29,465 nt of DNA from CAYSLU01 sp964431965 (GCA_964431965.1 CAYSLU010000070.1:1-29465), one strand, 5' to 3'; shown: positions 7,277 to 14,918, counted from the stretch's first letter. Program-made: numbers and translations. The notes: generated by a model not told the origin, from the sequence alone.

Positions 7277-8961
7277 GCGCCGCGTCCATCCGCTGCGGCC
7301 TGGCGAACCGGCTGTGGCTCGCCTCCGCGGGGCCGGCCTCCCGGCGATTCCGGCGGAGCCTGGAGTGCCCGGACGACGTGCAGCGGGCGCACCTGCTGCG
7401 CCTGCTTCGGCGGAACGCCGCGTCCGCCTTCGGCGCCGAGCACGGCTTCTCCGCCATCTCGTCGGTCGCCGACTTCCAGCGGCGCGTCCCCCTGTCTTCC
7501 TACGAGGACTACCGCCCCCGCATCGACGCCATAGCGGCCGGACGGCCGGGCGTGCTCACGGCGGATCCCGTGCGGCTCTTTGAGCCGACGAGCGGCTCAT
7601 CGGCGGCGATCAAGTTCATCCCCTGCACGCGCGCGCTCCAGCAGGAGTTCCAGGCCGGCATCGCCCCGTGGATCGGCTCGCTCTTCGGCCTCCGCCCGTC
7701 GCTGATGGACGGGCCCGCCTACTGGTCCATTTCGCCGCGGACCGACGCCCCGGTCCGGCTGGGCCGGATCCCGGTCGGGTTCGACGAGGACGCCAGCTAC
7801 CTGGGCGGCTTCGCCCGGCGCCTCTTCCACGCGGTCAGCGCCGTCCCGGCCAGCGTCGCGCGCATCCGCGACGTGCCGGCGTTCCAGGAGCGCACGTTGC
7901 TGCACCTGCTCAACGCGCCGAACCTCCGGCTCATCTCCGTCTGGAGCCCTATGTTCCTGACGGTGATGCTCCAGCGATTCCTGGATTCGCGCCGCGACAT
8001 GCTCGACGCCCTGGCGGCCAGCGGGTGGCCCGGCGCCGGCGAACGAAGCCGGGCCATACGCGCCGTCGCGGACGGCGACCCGGCCTCCGTGTTCGCGCGG
8101 ATCTGGCCGAGGCTCCAGCTCGTGAGCTGCTGGACGCACGGGGCGAGCGCGGTGAGCCTGGCCGGCCTCACCCGCCTGCTCCCGTCGGTCGCCATCCAAG
8201 GCAAGGGCCTGATCGCCACGGAGGCCTTCGTGTCGCTGCCGTTCGAGCCGACTGCGGATCCCGTGCTGGCGGTCGCGTCGCACTTCTTCGAGTTTCGCGA
8301 CGCGGACACCGGCCGCATCGCGCTGGCGCACGAACTCGACGTCGGGCGCGCCTACTCGGTGGTGGTCACGACCGGCGGCGGACTCTACCGCTACGACCTG
8401 CGCGACGTGGTGGAAGTCACCGGACACATCGGCCGCGCGCCGGCCCTGCGGTTCGTCGGCCGGGACAGCACGTCCGACCGGTTCGGCGAAAAGCTCGCCG
8501 CCGCATACGTGGATCCCGGCGTGCGCGACATCCTGTCCGCCCACGGGCTGCAGCCGGGGTTCGTGCTGCTCGCCCCGGATACGCGGCCCGACGGGTCGGT
8601 CGGCTACACGCTGTTCATCGACGGCGCATCCGCGCCGGATGCCCTGCTGGGGCGGCTGGGCTCGGACGTCGAGCGGATGCTGCGCCGCGCGGTGCACTAC
8701 GAGTACTGCCGGCGGCTGGGACAGCTGGCCGCCGTTCGCGTCTATCGCCTGCGCGTGGACGCGGCGGCCGCGGAGCGCGCGTACCTGGATCACGGCGCCG
8801 GACGCGGCATGCGCCTCGGGAACGTCAAGCCCGCCATCCTCGTCCAGACGGACGGCTGGCGCGAGCGCATGGCCGGCGCGTACGTGCCGGAAGGCGCATT
8901 GCAGTTCCGTCGGTCCTGTCATGAGCGCGTTGACGGCGACAGGGAAAGGGCGCTTCTGTGA
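7273..8961 (+). CDS. GH3-family acyl-adenylating enzyme (acyl acid-amido synthetase type)
   Basis: 562 residues from GTG at 7273. The N-terminal half carries the phosphate-binding motif TSGSS (106-110), preceded by LFEP, and then a YWSISP strand. In the middle are LRLISVWSPMFLTVML and an SCWTHGASA loop. KGLIATEAFVSLPF corresponds to the GH3 'SEG' segment. YRYDLRDVVEVTG (372-384) and RFVGRDSTSDRFGEKL, ending at E406-K407-L408, match the GH3 motifs 'YRY.lGDvv.v.G' and 'f..R.....EK'. Plant GH3 enzymes adenylate jasmonate, auxin or benzoates and join them to amino acids; bacterial ones are less well known. Here it is the last gene of the coupled operon and is the likely activating step. The final 15 or so residues reach into a region next to a short tandem repeat and may not be conserved. 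Confidence 0.85.
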   Translation: MSAASIRCGLANRLWLASAGPASRRFRRSLECPDDVQRAHLLRLLRRNAASAFGAEHGFSAISSVADFQRRVPLSSYEDYRPRIDAIAAGRPGVLTADPVRLFEPTSGSSAAIKFIPCTRALQQEFQAGIAPWIGSLFGLRPSLMDGPAYWSISPRTDAPVRLGRIPVGFDEDASYLGGFARRLFHAVSAVPASVARIRDVPAFQERTLLHLLNAPNLRLISVWSPMFLTVMLQRFLDSRRDMLDALAASGWPGAGERSRAIRAVADGDPASVFARIWPRLQLVSCWTHGASAVSLAGLTRLLPSVAIQGKGLIATEAFVSLPFEPTADPVLAVASHFFEFRDADTGRIALAHELDVGRAYSVVVTTGGGLYRYDLRDVVEVTGHIGRAPALRFVGRDSTSDRFGEKLAAAYVDPGVRDILSAHGLQPGFVLLAPDTRPDGSVGYTLFIDGASAPDALLGRLGSDVERMLRRAVHYEYCRRLGQLAAVRVYRLRVDAAAAERAYLDHGAGRGMRLGNVKPAILVQTDGWRERMAGAYVPEGALQFRRSCHERVDGDRERALL

Positions 8962-8989
8962 CAGGATTGACGGGATTCAACAGGATTGA
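8962..8989. repeat. Short degenerate tandem repeat CAGGATTGA x3
   Basis: Three copies of a 9-10 base unit stand in a row: CAGGATTGA (8962-8970), CGGGATTCA (8971-8979) and ACAGGATTGA (8980-8989). They lie directly after the GH3 stop codon, in the 64-base gap before the next gene. Similar 'acaggattnacaggatt' strings are, to my memory, scattered between genes of many environmental bacteria. I know no assigned function. Confidence 0.6.
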
Positions 8990-9025
8990 ACCCAAACTGA
9001 TCGCCTACACCGGGGAGTGTGATCC

Positions 9026-10153
9026 ATGAGCCTCTTGGCCCGCGCACGATACGAACTGACCGCTTTACTGCACGGCGCGACCTTTCTGCGGCAGGTGAAG
9101 CGAGAGGCCGTGCGGCAGCTCATCGGGCACGACCGGATCATCGGCTGGGAAGGCGGGCTGCCGGTCCGGAGCCTCACGATTCCGGCCGAGTACAGCCCGG
9201 CCTTTGCGCTCTCGGCCGCCCGGCTCTACAACTCGCTCCGCACCAAGGTCGCGAGCCCCGGCATCGCGTCGCTGTCCGTAACCGACCGGTGCGACTGCTC
9301 ATGCCCGCACTGCTTCGCGTTTGACCAGCCGGGCGCCGACCTGACTGCAAGTGCGTGGGCTGACGTGATCCGACAAGCCATGGACCTCGGCGTATTCACG
9401 TTCGTCATCAACGGTGGCGAGCCGCTGCTTCATCCAGAGTTGGCGAGAATCGTCTCGGCCATCGATCCGCGCTCGGCCACTTGCCTCCTGTATACGAATG
9501 GCTCCCGCCTGGCCGAGCGCGCGACGGAGCTTCGCCGCGCCGGCCTCAGCCGTGTCGCCATCGCGCTCGACAGCGCCGATCCCGCTGCGCACGACCGGCA
9601 CCGCGGCCACCCCGGCCTCTTCAACAAGCTGATGGCCGGCTATGCGGAAGCCCGGCGGCTCGGCATGCTCGTCGGCTTCTCCACCTTCGCGACTCCGGAG
9701 CGCCTGGAAGACGGCACGCTCGAAGGCATCTTCGAGTTCGCGCGCTGCGCCGGCGCGCCCGAGGTCATCGTGTACGATGCCCTGCCCTCCGGCAAACTGC
9801 AGAACTGCACCGAACTGAAGAGACCCAACTCGGAATACCGGCAGCGGCTGAAGCTCTTGATCGAGACGTGGTGGGCGCGGACCGATGCGCCTGGCATCTG
9901 GTGGTACGGCCACGTCAGCTCGAGCCGCAACTTCGGGTGCTCGGGCGGCCTGTCGATGTTCAGCGTGTCGCACAGCGGTGAAGTCCGGCCGTGCGATTTC
10001 TGCCGGACGACGGTGGGCCGGGTGCAGGAGCACCGCCTGGAAGAGCTATGGGACCGGCTGAACCGGCGCGCCCGCACGCACCGGGCCGAGCACGGGCCGG
10101 GCTGCCTGCTGATGGAGCCGGACGGCGACCTGCCCTCCAGCCCGAAACGGTGA
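9026..10153 (+). CDS. Radical SAM protein with SPASM-like C-terminus
   Basis: 375 residues from ATG at 9026, with GGGGAG at 9012-9017. An N-terminal extension of about 80 residues precedes the radical SAM motif C89, C93 and C96 (CDCSCPHC, with an extra Cys at 91). The core continues with FVINGGEPLLHPEL (the GGE SAM-binding motif) and LLYTNGSRL. The C-terminal part has GCSGGLSMFSVSHSGEVRPC and DFC, then LEELWDRLNRR. This resembles the shortened SPASM/twitch regions that bind auxiliary Fe-S clusters in MoaA/PqqE-type enzymes. Known relatives modify peptides or small molecules. No small precursor-peptide gene is visible next to it. It converges on the minus-strand radical SAM gene with a 19-base gap. 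Confidence 0.82.
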   Translation: MSLLARARYELTALLHGATFLRQVKREAVRQLIGHDRIIGWEGGLPVRSLTIPAEYSPAFALSAARLYNSLRTKVASPGIASLSVTDRCDCSCPHCFAFDQPGADLTASAWADVIRQAMDLGVFTFVINGGEPLLHPELARIVSAIDPRSATCLLYTNGSRLAERATELRRAGLSRVAIALDSADPAAHDRHRGHPGLFNKLMAGYAEARRLGMLVGFSTFATPERLEDGTLEGIFEFARCAGAPEVIVYDALPSGKLQNCTELKRPNSEYRQRLKLLIETWWARTDAPGIWWYGHVSSSRNFGCSGGLSMFSVSHSGEVRPCDFCRTTVGRVQEHRLEELWDRLNRRARTHRAEHGPGCLLMEPDGDLPSSPKR

Positions 10154-10172
10154 ACGGGCCGGAGCCTCGCGC

Positions 10173-11324
10173 TCAACCGCCGCGGAGCGGCGAGACCCAC
10201 GCGTCGGAGATGCAGATCGGCACGAGATGCCCGTCCACGATGGTCGCGTCCGGGCAGTTCCGGCAGTGGACCACCTCCCCGTCGGCGGACACTGTGGGCC
10301 CGCTCTGGAAGACCAGCCGCTTCTCATGCAGGACCGCCCCCCGTCGCGCCGCGCCCAGGAGCACGCGCGCGTTGTCCCAGGGGCGTCCGCCGGTCAGGGC
10401 GTTGAGAACCAGCTGCGCCGCGAATCGCCGCGGATTCCGACGGACATGATAGATGTAGCGCCCCGTCACGGCGCGGACGAGACGAACGAGCAGCCGGTCG
10501 GACAGGCTCGATGCGAGGCTGGCGTGCGCGGAGCCGGGGCCCGCCACCACAGCGCTGGAGTAACACAGCCACCGCACATCGGCTGGGCTGCGACTCGACC
10601 CCAGGTAGCCGAAGGGCCGCAGGCCGCGGCCGGCCAGGATCTCGCGGATGGCCGCCAGGCTCAGCCGCTGCGCGGGGGCTCCCTCCGCCGGGAAGCCATC
10701 GCGCGGCATCGTGAAGCCCGTCGCGACGGTGCCCCGGATGTCCCGGAAATCCGCATCGGCCCAGCAGGCGGTGGCCAGCAGGAAATGCGCGTAGGGCGAC
10801 TCCAAGGTGATGTCGACGAGACGGTTCACGTCGCCCGGATCGTGCGGGTAGAGCGTGGCCACCAGGCCCACCTCGACGCCCCGCTCGCCAACCATCCGGA
10901 TCTTCTCCCGGCGCAGCGCGTCGACGGCCGCCGGCGTGGGCCCGGCCGGAAGATCCGGCCGCGTCTGCCCGTCGTCGATGTGCAGCAGGATCAGGTCCAC
11001 TCCGGCGGCGCGCAGCGAGCGGATGCGCGCGTCGTCCAGGTTCAGCCCGTTCGTCAGCAGCACGCAGCGCAGCCCCCGGCCTCGGATCATCCGGACCACG
11101 TCCGCCAGCTCCGGGTGAAGAGTCGGCTCGCCGCCGGCGATCGTGACCGTGTGGAGGCGGCGCTGGGCCGCCGCGGCGTCGATGTCCCGGGCCACCTGAT
11201 CAATGGACTTGTGAAACTCCCTCCGGTTGTAGCACGCTGCGCACGTGATGTTGCATGCGCGATTGATGTCGACGATGAAGTGCGGCATGTCGGCTTGCGA
11301 CCACGGCAGATGGAGCGGTTTCAT
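10173..11324 (-). CDS. Radical SAM protein with C-terminal CxxC...C motif
   Basis: 383 residues, read on the minus strand from ATG at 11324. The radical SAM motif is close to the N-terminus at C24, C28 and C31 (CNITCAACYN), followed by TIAGGEPTLHPEL (GGE motif) and CVLLTNGLNL. The C-terminal end has HCRNCPDATIVDGHLVPIC, with C354, C357 and C371, a possible metal or auxiliary cluster site. The middle holds basic, moderately hydrophobic helices. The family is MoaA/PqqE-like, but I cannot name the reaction. An upstream in-frame ATG at 11402 exists; the later start was chosen because it lies just before the conserved core and the extra residues look like non-coding sequence. It is transcribed divergently from the sulfotransferase. 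Confidence 0.78.
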   Translation of the reverse strand: MKPLHLPWSQADMPHFIVDINRACNITCAACYNRREFHKSIDQVARDIDAAAAQRRLHTVTIAGGEPTLHPELADVVRMIRGRGLRCVLLTNGLNLDDARIRSLRAAGVDLILLHIDDGQTRPDLPAGPTPAAVDALRREKIRMVGERGVEVGLVATLYPHDPGDVNRLVDITLESPYAHFLLATACWADADFRDIRGTVATGFTMPRDGFPAEGAPAQRLSLAAIREILAGRGLRPFGYLGSSRSPADVRWLCYSSAVVAGPGSAHASLASSLSDRLLVRLVRAVTGRYIYHVRRNPRRFAAQLVLNALTGGRPWDNARVLLGAARRGAVLHEKRLVFQSGPTVSADGEVVHCRNCPDATIVDGHLVPICISDAWVSPLRGG

Positions 11325-11372
11325 GGTTGCCTGTCGGACCCGTTGGCGCGCGGGGTTTCCGCGCTGCTGCGA

Positions 11373-11410
11373 ACTATGGCCTCCAGCGACTGCCGAATCC
11401 ACTCCATAGT
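11373..11410. promoter_or_regulatory. Inverted repeat in the divergent radical SAM/sulfotransferase intergenic region
   Basis: ACTATGG (11373-11379) and CCATAGT (11404-11410) form a perfect 7-bp inverted repeat separated by 24 bases. It lies midway between the starts of two divergent genes and could be an operator that controls both. The arms are short, so chance is possible. Confidence 0.25.
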
Positions 11411-11436
11411 CAGCCGCTCGCCGTCAGGACCAATTC

Positions 11437-12792
11437 ATGGAGCAGTCCCCGCCCACCGCCCCGCTGGCGCCGGACCTGCCGGAGATCGGCGCGCCCGACC
11501 CCGCCCGGCTGGGCCCGCGCCTGTGGCCGTGGGTCACCCTGCTCAATACGGCCGGCCTCGCCCTGCGACGCCTGGGGATCGGGCCGGCCGACCTCTCGCC
11601 CGAGTCCCTGATGGCCAGGGCGGAGCGGCTCGCCGGCCTCTCGGACTGGGGGGACGACCGATCCTTCCAACAGCCGCTTCGGATGCTGACGGAGCCCGAT
11701 CAGGATCGGGCCGCATTGACCCCGGTGGGCCGCCTGCTGCTGCGGCACGTACTCGTGGAGCGGTTGGTCAGCCGGCTCCGGATTCAGGCCTATGTCGCCG
11801 GACACCCCGAGGTCCGGGATTCCACGATCGCGCGGCCGCTCATCGTTCTGGGACTGCCACGCACGGGAACGACGTTCCTGCACGGCCTGCTGTCGCAGGA
11901 TCCCGCATGCCGGCCCATGCTGGCCTGGTACGCCCACTGCCCCGCCCCGCCGCCGCGCCCCGGATCGTTGGAGGCTGCAGCCCGAATCGCCCGATGCGAC
12001 CGCGAGATCCGGAACATCGCGCTCCTGGCGCGGGGCCTGCAGGCCATTCACCACACGGCGGCCTCGGAGCCCGAGGAGTGCATGCCCCTGCTCATGAACA
12101 CATTCATGACCGATGCGTACGGCCTCTTCGCCGACTTCACGACGTACAGGCGCTGGCTCAGCGGGCAGGATATGACGCCCGCCTACCGCTACTACCGCCT
12201 GCAGCTCCAGATTCTTCAGCAGCACGTGCCCGGAGCGCACTGGGTCCTGAAGACTCCCGCGCATCTCCCCAATCTCGGGGCCTTGCTGACCGTCTTTCCC
12301 GACGCCTGCATCGTCTGGACCCATCGCGATCCGTGCAACTGCGTGCCGTCGATGCTGGACCTTCGCTTCAAGGCGCTGGGGCTCGGCAACCGCCTGCGGC
12401 CGGATGCGGCCCGCCCCCTGATCCGACATTCGCTCGAATCCCTGCGCGACATGCTCGCCCGGGCCGAGGCCGCCCGGAAGACTGCTGCCCCCGGGAGGAT
12501 CCTCGACGTGCAATACGACGAACTGATCCGAAACCCTGTTGCCGTGGTGCGACGAGTCTACGATCACTTCGGATATGCGTGGGCCGCCCGCTTCGAAGAC
12601 GGGCTGAACGCGCGGCTGACAACGCACGCCGCGGGGCGGCACGGGCGGCATGCGTACGACCCGGCGGCATTCGGCCTCCGGCGAGAGGACATCCGCCGCG
12701 CGTTTGGCGTCTACTGCGCCGCGTATGGCATTCCGCCTGAGAGCCCGGGCGACTCCTCCGCCAAACCGGTTGGTGCTGATGCAAACAAGTGA
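11437..12792 (+). CDS. PAPS-dependent sulfotransferase family protein
   Basis: 451 residues from ATG at 11437, with AGGA at 11426-11429. The 5'-phosphosulfate loop is IVLGLPRTGTTFLHGLL at about 136-152. The 3'-phosphate-binding element is CIVWTHRDP (291-299), with a preceding WVLKTPAHLPNL that often accompanies it in the Sulfotransfer_3 family (Pfam PF13469). The N-terminal 130 residues are helical and typical for the long bacterial members. These enzymes move sulfate from PAPS to hydroxyl or amine groups of lipids, sugars or small molecules. There is no signal peptide, so it acts in the cytoplasm. It sits at the end of the radical SAM/GH3 region and could cap that pathway's product. A partial copy of its C-terminal sequence occurs again near 14911-14982. 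Confidence 0.87.
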   Translation: MEQSPPTAPLAPDLPEIGAPDPARLGPRLWPWVTLLNTAGLALRRLGIGPADLSPESLMARAERLAGLSDWGDDRSFQQPLRMLTEPDQDRAALTPVGRLLLRHVLVERLVSRLRIQAYVAGHPEVRDSTIARPLIVLGLPRTGTTFLHGLLSQDPACRPMLAWYAHCPAPPPRPGSLEAAARIARCDREIRNIALLARGLQAIHHTAASEPEECMPLLMNTFMTDAYGLFADFTTYRRWLSGQDMTPAYRYYRLQLQILQQHVPGAHWVLKTPAHLPNLGALLTVFPDACIVWTHRDPCNCVPSMLDLRFKALGLGNRLRPDAARPLIRHSLESLRDMLARAEAARKTAAPGRILDVQYDELIRNPVAVVRRVYDHFGYAWAARFEDGLNARLTTHAAGRHGRHAYDPAAFGLRREDIRRAFGVYCAAYGIPPESPGDSSAKPVGADANK

Positions 12793-12866
12793 GGTCCTTC
12801 CGGCAATAGCGGGGTACACTTGGTTGACGCTGCTGAGGGAAGACGGATTCAATCAGGAACTCAAGA

Positions 12867-13892
12867 ATGACTGGGATCGAGCGAGTAAAGGCCGTTGTCG
12901 CAGGCGAGGACCATGATAGACCGCCGGTGGCGCCGATGATGATGCTTCTTGCGGCAAAATATGCCGGCATTGCGTTCGGCGATTACTGCCGGAACGGCGC
13001 GAAGATGGCCGCGGCGCAATTGAAAACGATGCGGGGCATCGGCACGGACTTCGTGCTCACGTGCTCCGATCCGGCCCGCGAGGTGATCGATATTGCGGGC
13101 GAAGAAAGCGTCCAGTGGTTTGAGGACCAGCCGCCGGCCATCATCGAGGAGCGGGCGGCGCTGTCGCACAAGTCCCGGCTTCGAACCTTCAGGAAGCCCA
13201 ACGCCTCGAAACCGGGGCGTATGAACGACAGAGTGAAGGCCATTGACATTCTGGTGCGGGAGGCGAAGGGCGAAGCCGAAATCGCCGGGTGGGTCGAGGG
13301 CGCCCTGGCGCTGGCGGCCGAACTCAGGGGCATCAACAACATCATGGTTGACTTCATTGACGATCCGGATTTTGTGGAGGAGCTTCTCGACTTCTGCGCG
13401 GATGTTGCCATCGACTATGCGCGAGTTCAGGCCGACGCTGGCGTTGACAGCATTGGCATGAGCGATGCAGCGGCCAGTATGATCGGTCCGGAACTCTACG
13501 CGAAATACCTGTTTCCAAGACAAGTGCGCATCCTCTCGGCCATCCGCTCCTGTGGGGCGATGACCCGTTGCCACATGTGCGGGTGCACCGATCCGCTTCT
13601 TCCGCTCATGGCGAAGCTCCCGGTGGACATCTACGAGATCGATTTCAAAACGGATGCAACCACGGCCAGAAGAGTGCTTGGTCCGGATCGGGTCCTGTGC
13701 GGGAACATTTCAACGATCGGCCCGCTGCTCTACGGAACGCCGGAGGATGTGATAGCCGAGGCGGAAGCATGTTACGGCATACTTGGTAAACGCTCGATGG
13801 TAAGCCCGGGCTGCGAACTGTCGCCGCTTTCGCCGGTGGCCAACGTGCGGGCGATGGTCGAGTTCTCGAATAGCAGGGGAGGTCCAGCGTGA
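12867..13892 (+). CDS. Uroporphyrinogen decarboxylase-family protein, MtaA/CmuA-like methyltransferase
   Basis: 341 residues from ATG at 12867, with AGGA at 12855-12858. It begins with MTGIERVKAVVAGEDHDRPPV, the usual opening of URO-D-like methyltransferases. The zinc ligands of MtaA-type proteins are present: H236 and C238 in RCHMCGC, and C316 in SPGCELSP. It is therefore more like a methylcobamide:CoM or corrinoid-protein methyltransferase than the heme-pathway decarboxylase. No corrinoid-protein gene or partner methyltransferase is adjacent, so substrate and acceptor are unknown. Third codon positions contain clearly more A and T (ATT, GTT, AAA, GAT) than in the genes before 12793 or after 14984, which suggests a different origin. 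Confidence 0.82.
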   Translation: MTGIERVKAVVAGEDHDRPPVAPMMMLLAAKYAGIAFGDYCRNGAKMAAAQLKTMRGIGTDFVLTCSDPAREVIDIAGEESVQWFEDQPPAIIEERAALSHKSRLRTFRKPNASKPGRMNDRVKAIDILVREAKGEAEIAGWVEGALALAAELRGINNIMVDFIDDPDFVEELLDFCADVAIDYARVQADAGVDSIGMSDAAASMIGPELYAKYLFPRQVRILSAIRSCGAMTRCHMCGCTDPLLPLMAKLPVDIYEIDFKTDATTARRVLGPDRVLCGNISTIGPLLYGTPEDVIAEAEACYGILGKRSMVSPGCELSPLSPVANVRAMVEFSNSRGGPA

Positions 13893-13908
13893 CTCCCGTT
13901 CGAAACTC

Positions 13909-14121
13909 ATGCGCATGGGATATGGTCTATTCTTGGCGGAACAATACCGGGCGGGCCGGTTGACGTTACGCGAAGTGGCGCGGCACATGGAACTCTCGCT
14001 AAGCGAAACGCTGGAGGCACTCCAGCGGCTCGGCGTGTCCGGGAACACGGTCGCGGATGACACTCTAGCGTCCTGGCTTTCCCTTGATCCTCCCCCGGCA
14101 AAGCCCAAAACGAGGGACTAA
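13909..14121 (+). CDS. UPF0175-like antitoxin or small HTH protein, 5'-shortened
   Basis: 70 residues. FLAEQYRAGRLTLREVARHMELSLSETLEALQRLGV reads like the UPF0175 core (a lALelYreGklsl.kAAela.ls..ef...L...gi pattern), a family of antitoxin-like DNA-binding proteins often paired with PIN/DUF3368 toxins. Usual members have about 20-25 more N-terminal residues with a beta strand. Here the frame is open further upstream, but that sequence is the tail of the preceding gene read in another frame. The only good Shine-Dalgarno sequence nearby (GGGGAGG at 13876-13882) is too far from the ATG. No toxin of the expected type follows directly. It is probably a truncated remnant, though it could still be expressed. 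Confidence 0.5.
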   Translation: MRMGYGLFLAEQYRAGRLTLREVARHMELSLSETLEALQRLGVSGNTVADDTLASWLSLDPPPAKPKTRD

Positions 14122-14191
14122 CGTTCGCTGAACAGGCTGAACATGCTCTTTCCATGGAGTGTCCGCGCTTTCGCGGCTGATGATCAGGATG

Positions 14192-14220
14192 TTGACGTGC
14201 GCTAGCAGCCATGCTACATG
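14192..14220 (+). promoter_or_regulatory. Candidate promoter of the VapBC-type pair
   Basis: TTGACG (14192-14197), 17 bases, then TACATG (14215-14220). The -35 is good and the -10 weak. If real, it overlaps the first ATG at 14218, so translation would more likely begin at the ATG at 14239. A small CCGCG/CGCGG hairpin lies just upstream (14163-14176) without a T tract. Confidence 0.3.
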
Positions 14221-14484
14221 ACAGATATGCATGATGACATGACAACTCGCATCACGTCGCGCGGTCAGACGTCAGTTCCATCCAGACTCAGGCGAGATGC
14301 CGGCTTGCGTGTGGGCACGCGTTTGCACTGGTATCCCGTGTCGGATCGGGAGTTCCGTGTTGCGGTTGAGACTACCGAGGAATCGCCGGGACCGCTTGCG
14401 GCTCTGGGGTGGGCCGCTCGTTTCCACCGCAACGGCATGCCGACCACAGACGAGGCCATGAGTGAGCTTCGGGCGGGGGAGTAA
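14218..14484 (+). CDS. AbrB/SpoVT-type (VapB-like) antitoxin
   Basis: 88 residues from the first ATG, or 81 from the ATG at 14239. The sequence after the second start, MTTRITSRGQTSVPSRLRRDAGLRVGTRL, is the classical swapped-hairpin AbrB DNA-binding domain, in which 'T(K/R)(I/V)TSRGQ...P...R...GL..G' is conserved. The start at 14239 gives the family's usual N-terminus and fits the promoter position. The C-terminal tail would bind and inhibit the PIN toxin encoded five bases downstream. Antitoxins of this kind usually repress their own operon. Confidence 0.75.
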   Translation: MTDMHDDMTTRITSRGQTSVPSRLRRDAGLRVGTRLHWYPVSDREFRVAVETTEESPGPLAALGWAARFHRNGMPTTDEAMSELRAGE

Positions 14485-14489
14485 GGCCG

Positions 14490-14918
14490 ATGCCCTGGGT
14501 GATCGATAGCTGCGTGCTCTTGGATGTGGCGCTGAAAGATCCAGCGCACGGTCTGTCCTCCGCGCTCTTCCTGGAGGCTAGACGAGGCGAAGGGCTGACC
14601 GTGTGTCCGGTTAGTATCGTCGAGATTGCTCCCTTCTTTGATGGCAGCGTCGCGACTGTGCGGGAGTTTCTCAAACTGATGGCGGCTGAATCCAGCGCCT
14701 CCTGGATGGAGGCTGACACGGAAGCGGCGGTGCAGGGGTGGACGCGGTACGTTCGCCTCAAGCGAGCGGGCGAGTCCGCCAAGCGACCGGTTGCCGACAT
14801 ATTGATCGGCGCATTCGCTGTTCGCCATCAAGGGCTGATCACGCGTAACCCGGACGACTTCCGCCCCCTCTTTCCGAGGATGACGATACTGACGCCCCCG
14901 GCTGCGGCCCCGCATTGA
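14490..14918 (+). CDS. PIN-domain ribonuclease toxin (VapC-type)
   Basis: 142 residues, five bases after the antitoxin stop. The acidic PIN active site is visible: D6 in VIDSCVLLDV, E45 in SIVEIAP, D103 in RPVADILIGAFA, and the LITRNPDDFRPLFP segment (117-130) that gives the last acidic and polar positions. VapC toxins cut tRNA or rRNA when the antitoxin is degraded. The last seven residues (PPAAAPH) come from the junction with a sulfotransferase-like remnant and are probably not original. Base composition is lower in GC than the flanking pathway genes, consistent with acquisition as a module. Confidence 0.8.
   Translation: MPWVIDSCVLLDVALKDPAHGLSSALFLEARRGEGLTVCPVSIVEIAPFFDGSVATVREFLKLMAAESSASWMEADTEAAVQGWTRYVRLKRAGESAKRPVADILIGAFAVRHQGLITRNPDDFRPLFPRMTILTPPAAAPH

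Noticed and set aside
269..8961. RiPP cluster with precursor peptide
   Set aside because: I found no small Cys- or Gly-rich peptide gene with a ribosome-binding site near the radical SAM genes. The GH3 and E2-type enzymes fit small-molecule or lipid chemistry better.
8921..8989. 22-residue open frame overlapping the GH3 end and the tandem repeat
   Set aside because: No proper ribosome-binding site. The last third is only the repeat translated (RIDGIQQD), and it does not look like a radical SAM precursor peptide.
10227..12740. 837-residue plus-strand open frame covering the minus-strand radical SAM gene and the sulfotransferase
   Set aside because: It is antisense to one gene and out of frame with the other. 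It is low-complexity Arg/Pro/Ala sequence, typical of high-GC shadow frames.
12824..12851. Promoter for the URO-D-like gene (TTGACG with a downstream -10)
   Set aside because: The -35 is good, but the hexamer 17 bases later (ATTCAA) is a poor -10, so I did not list it.
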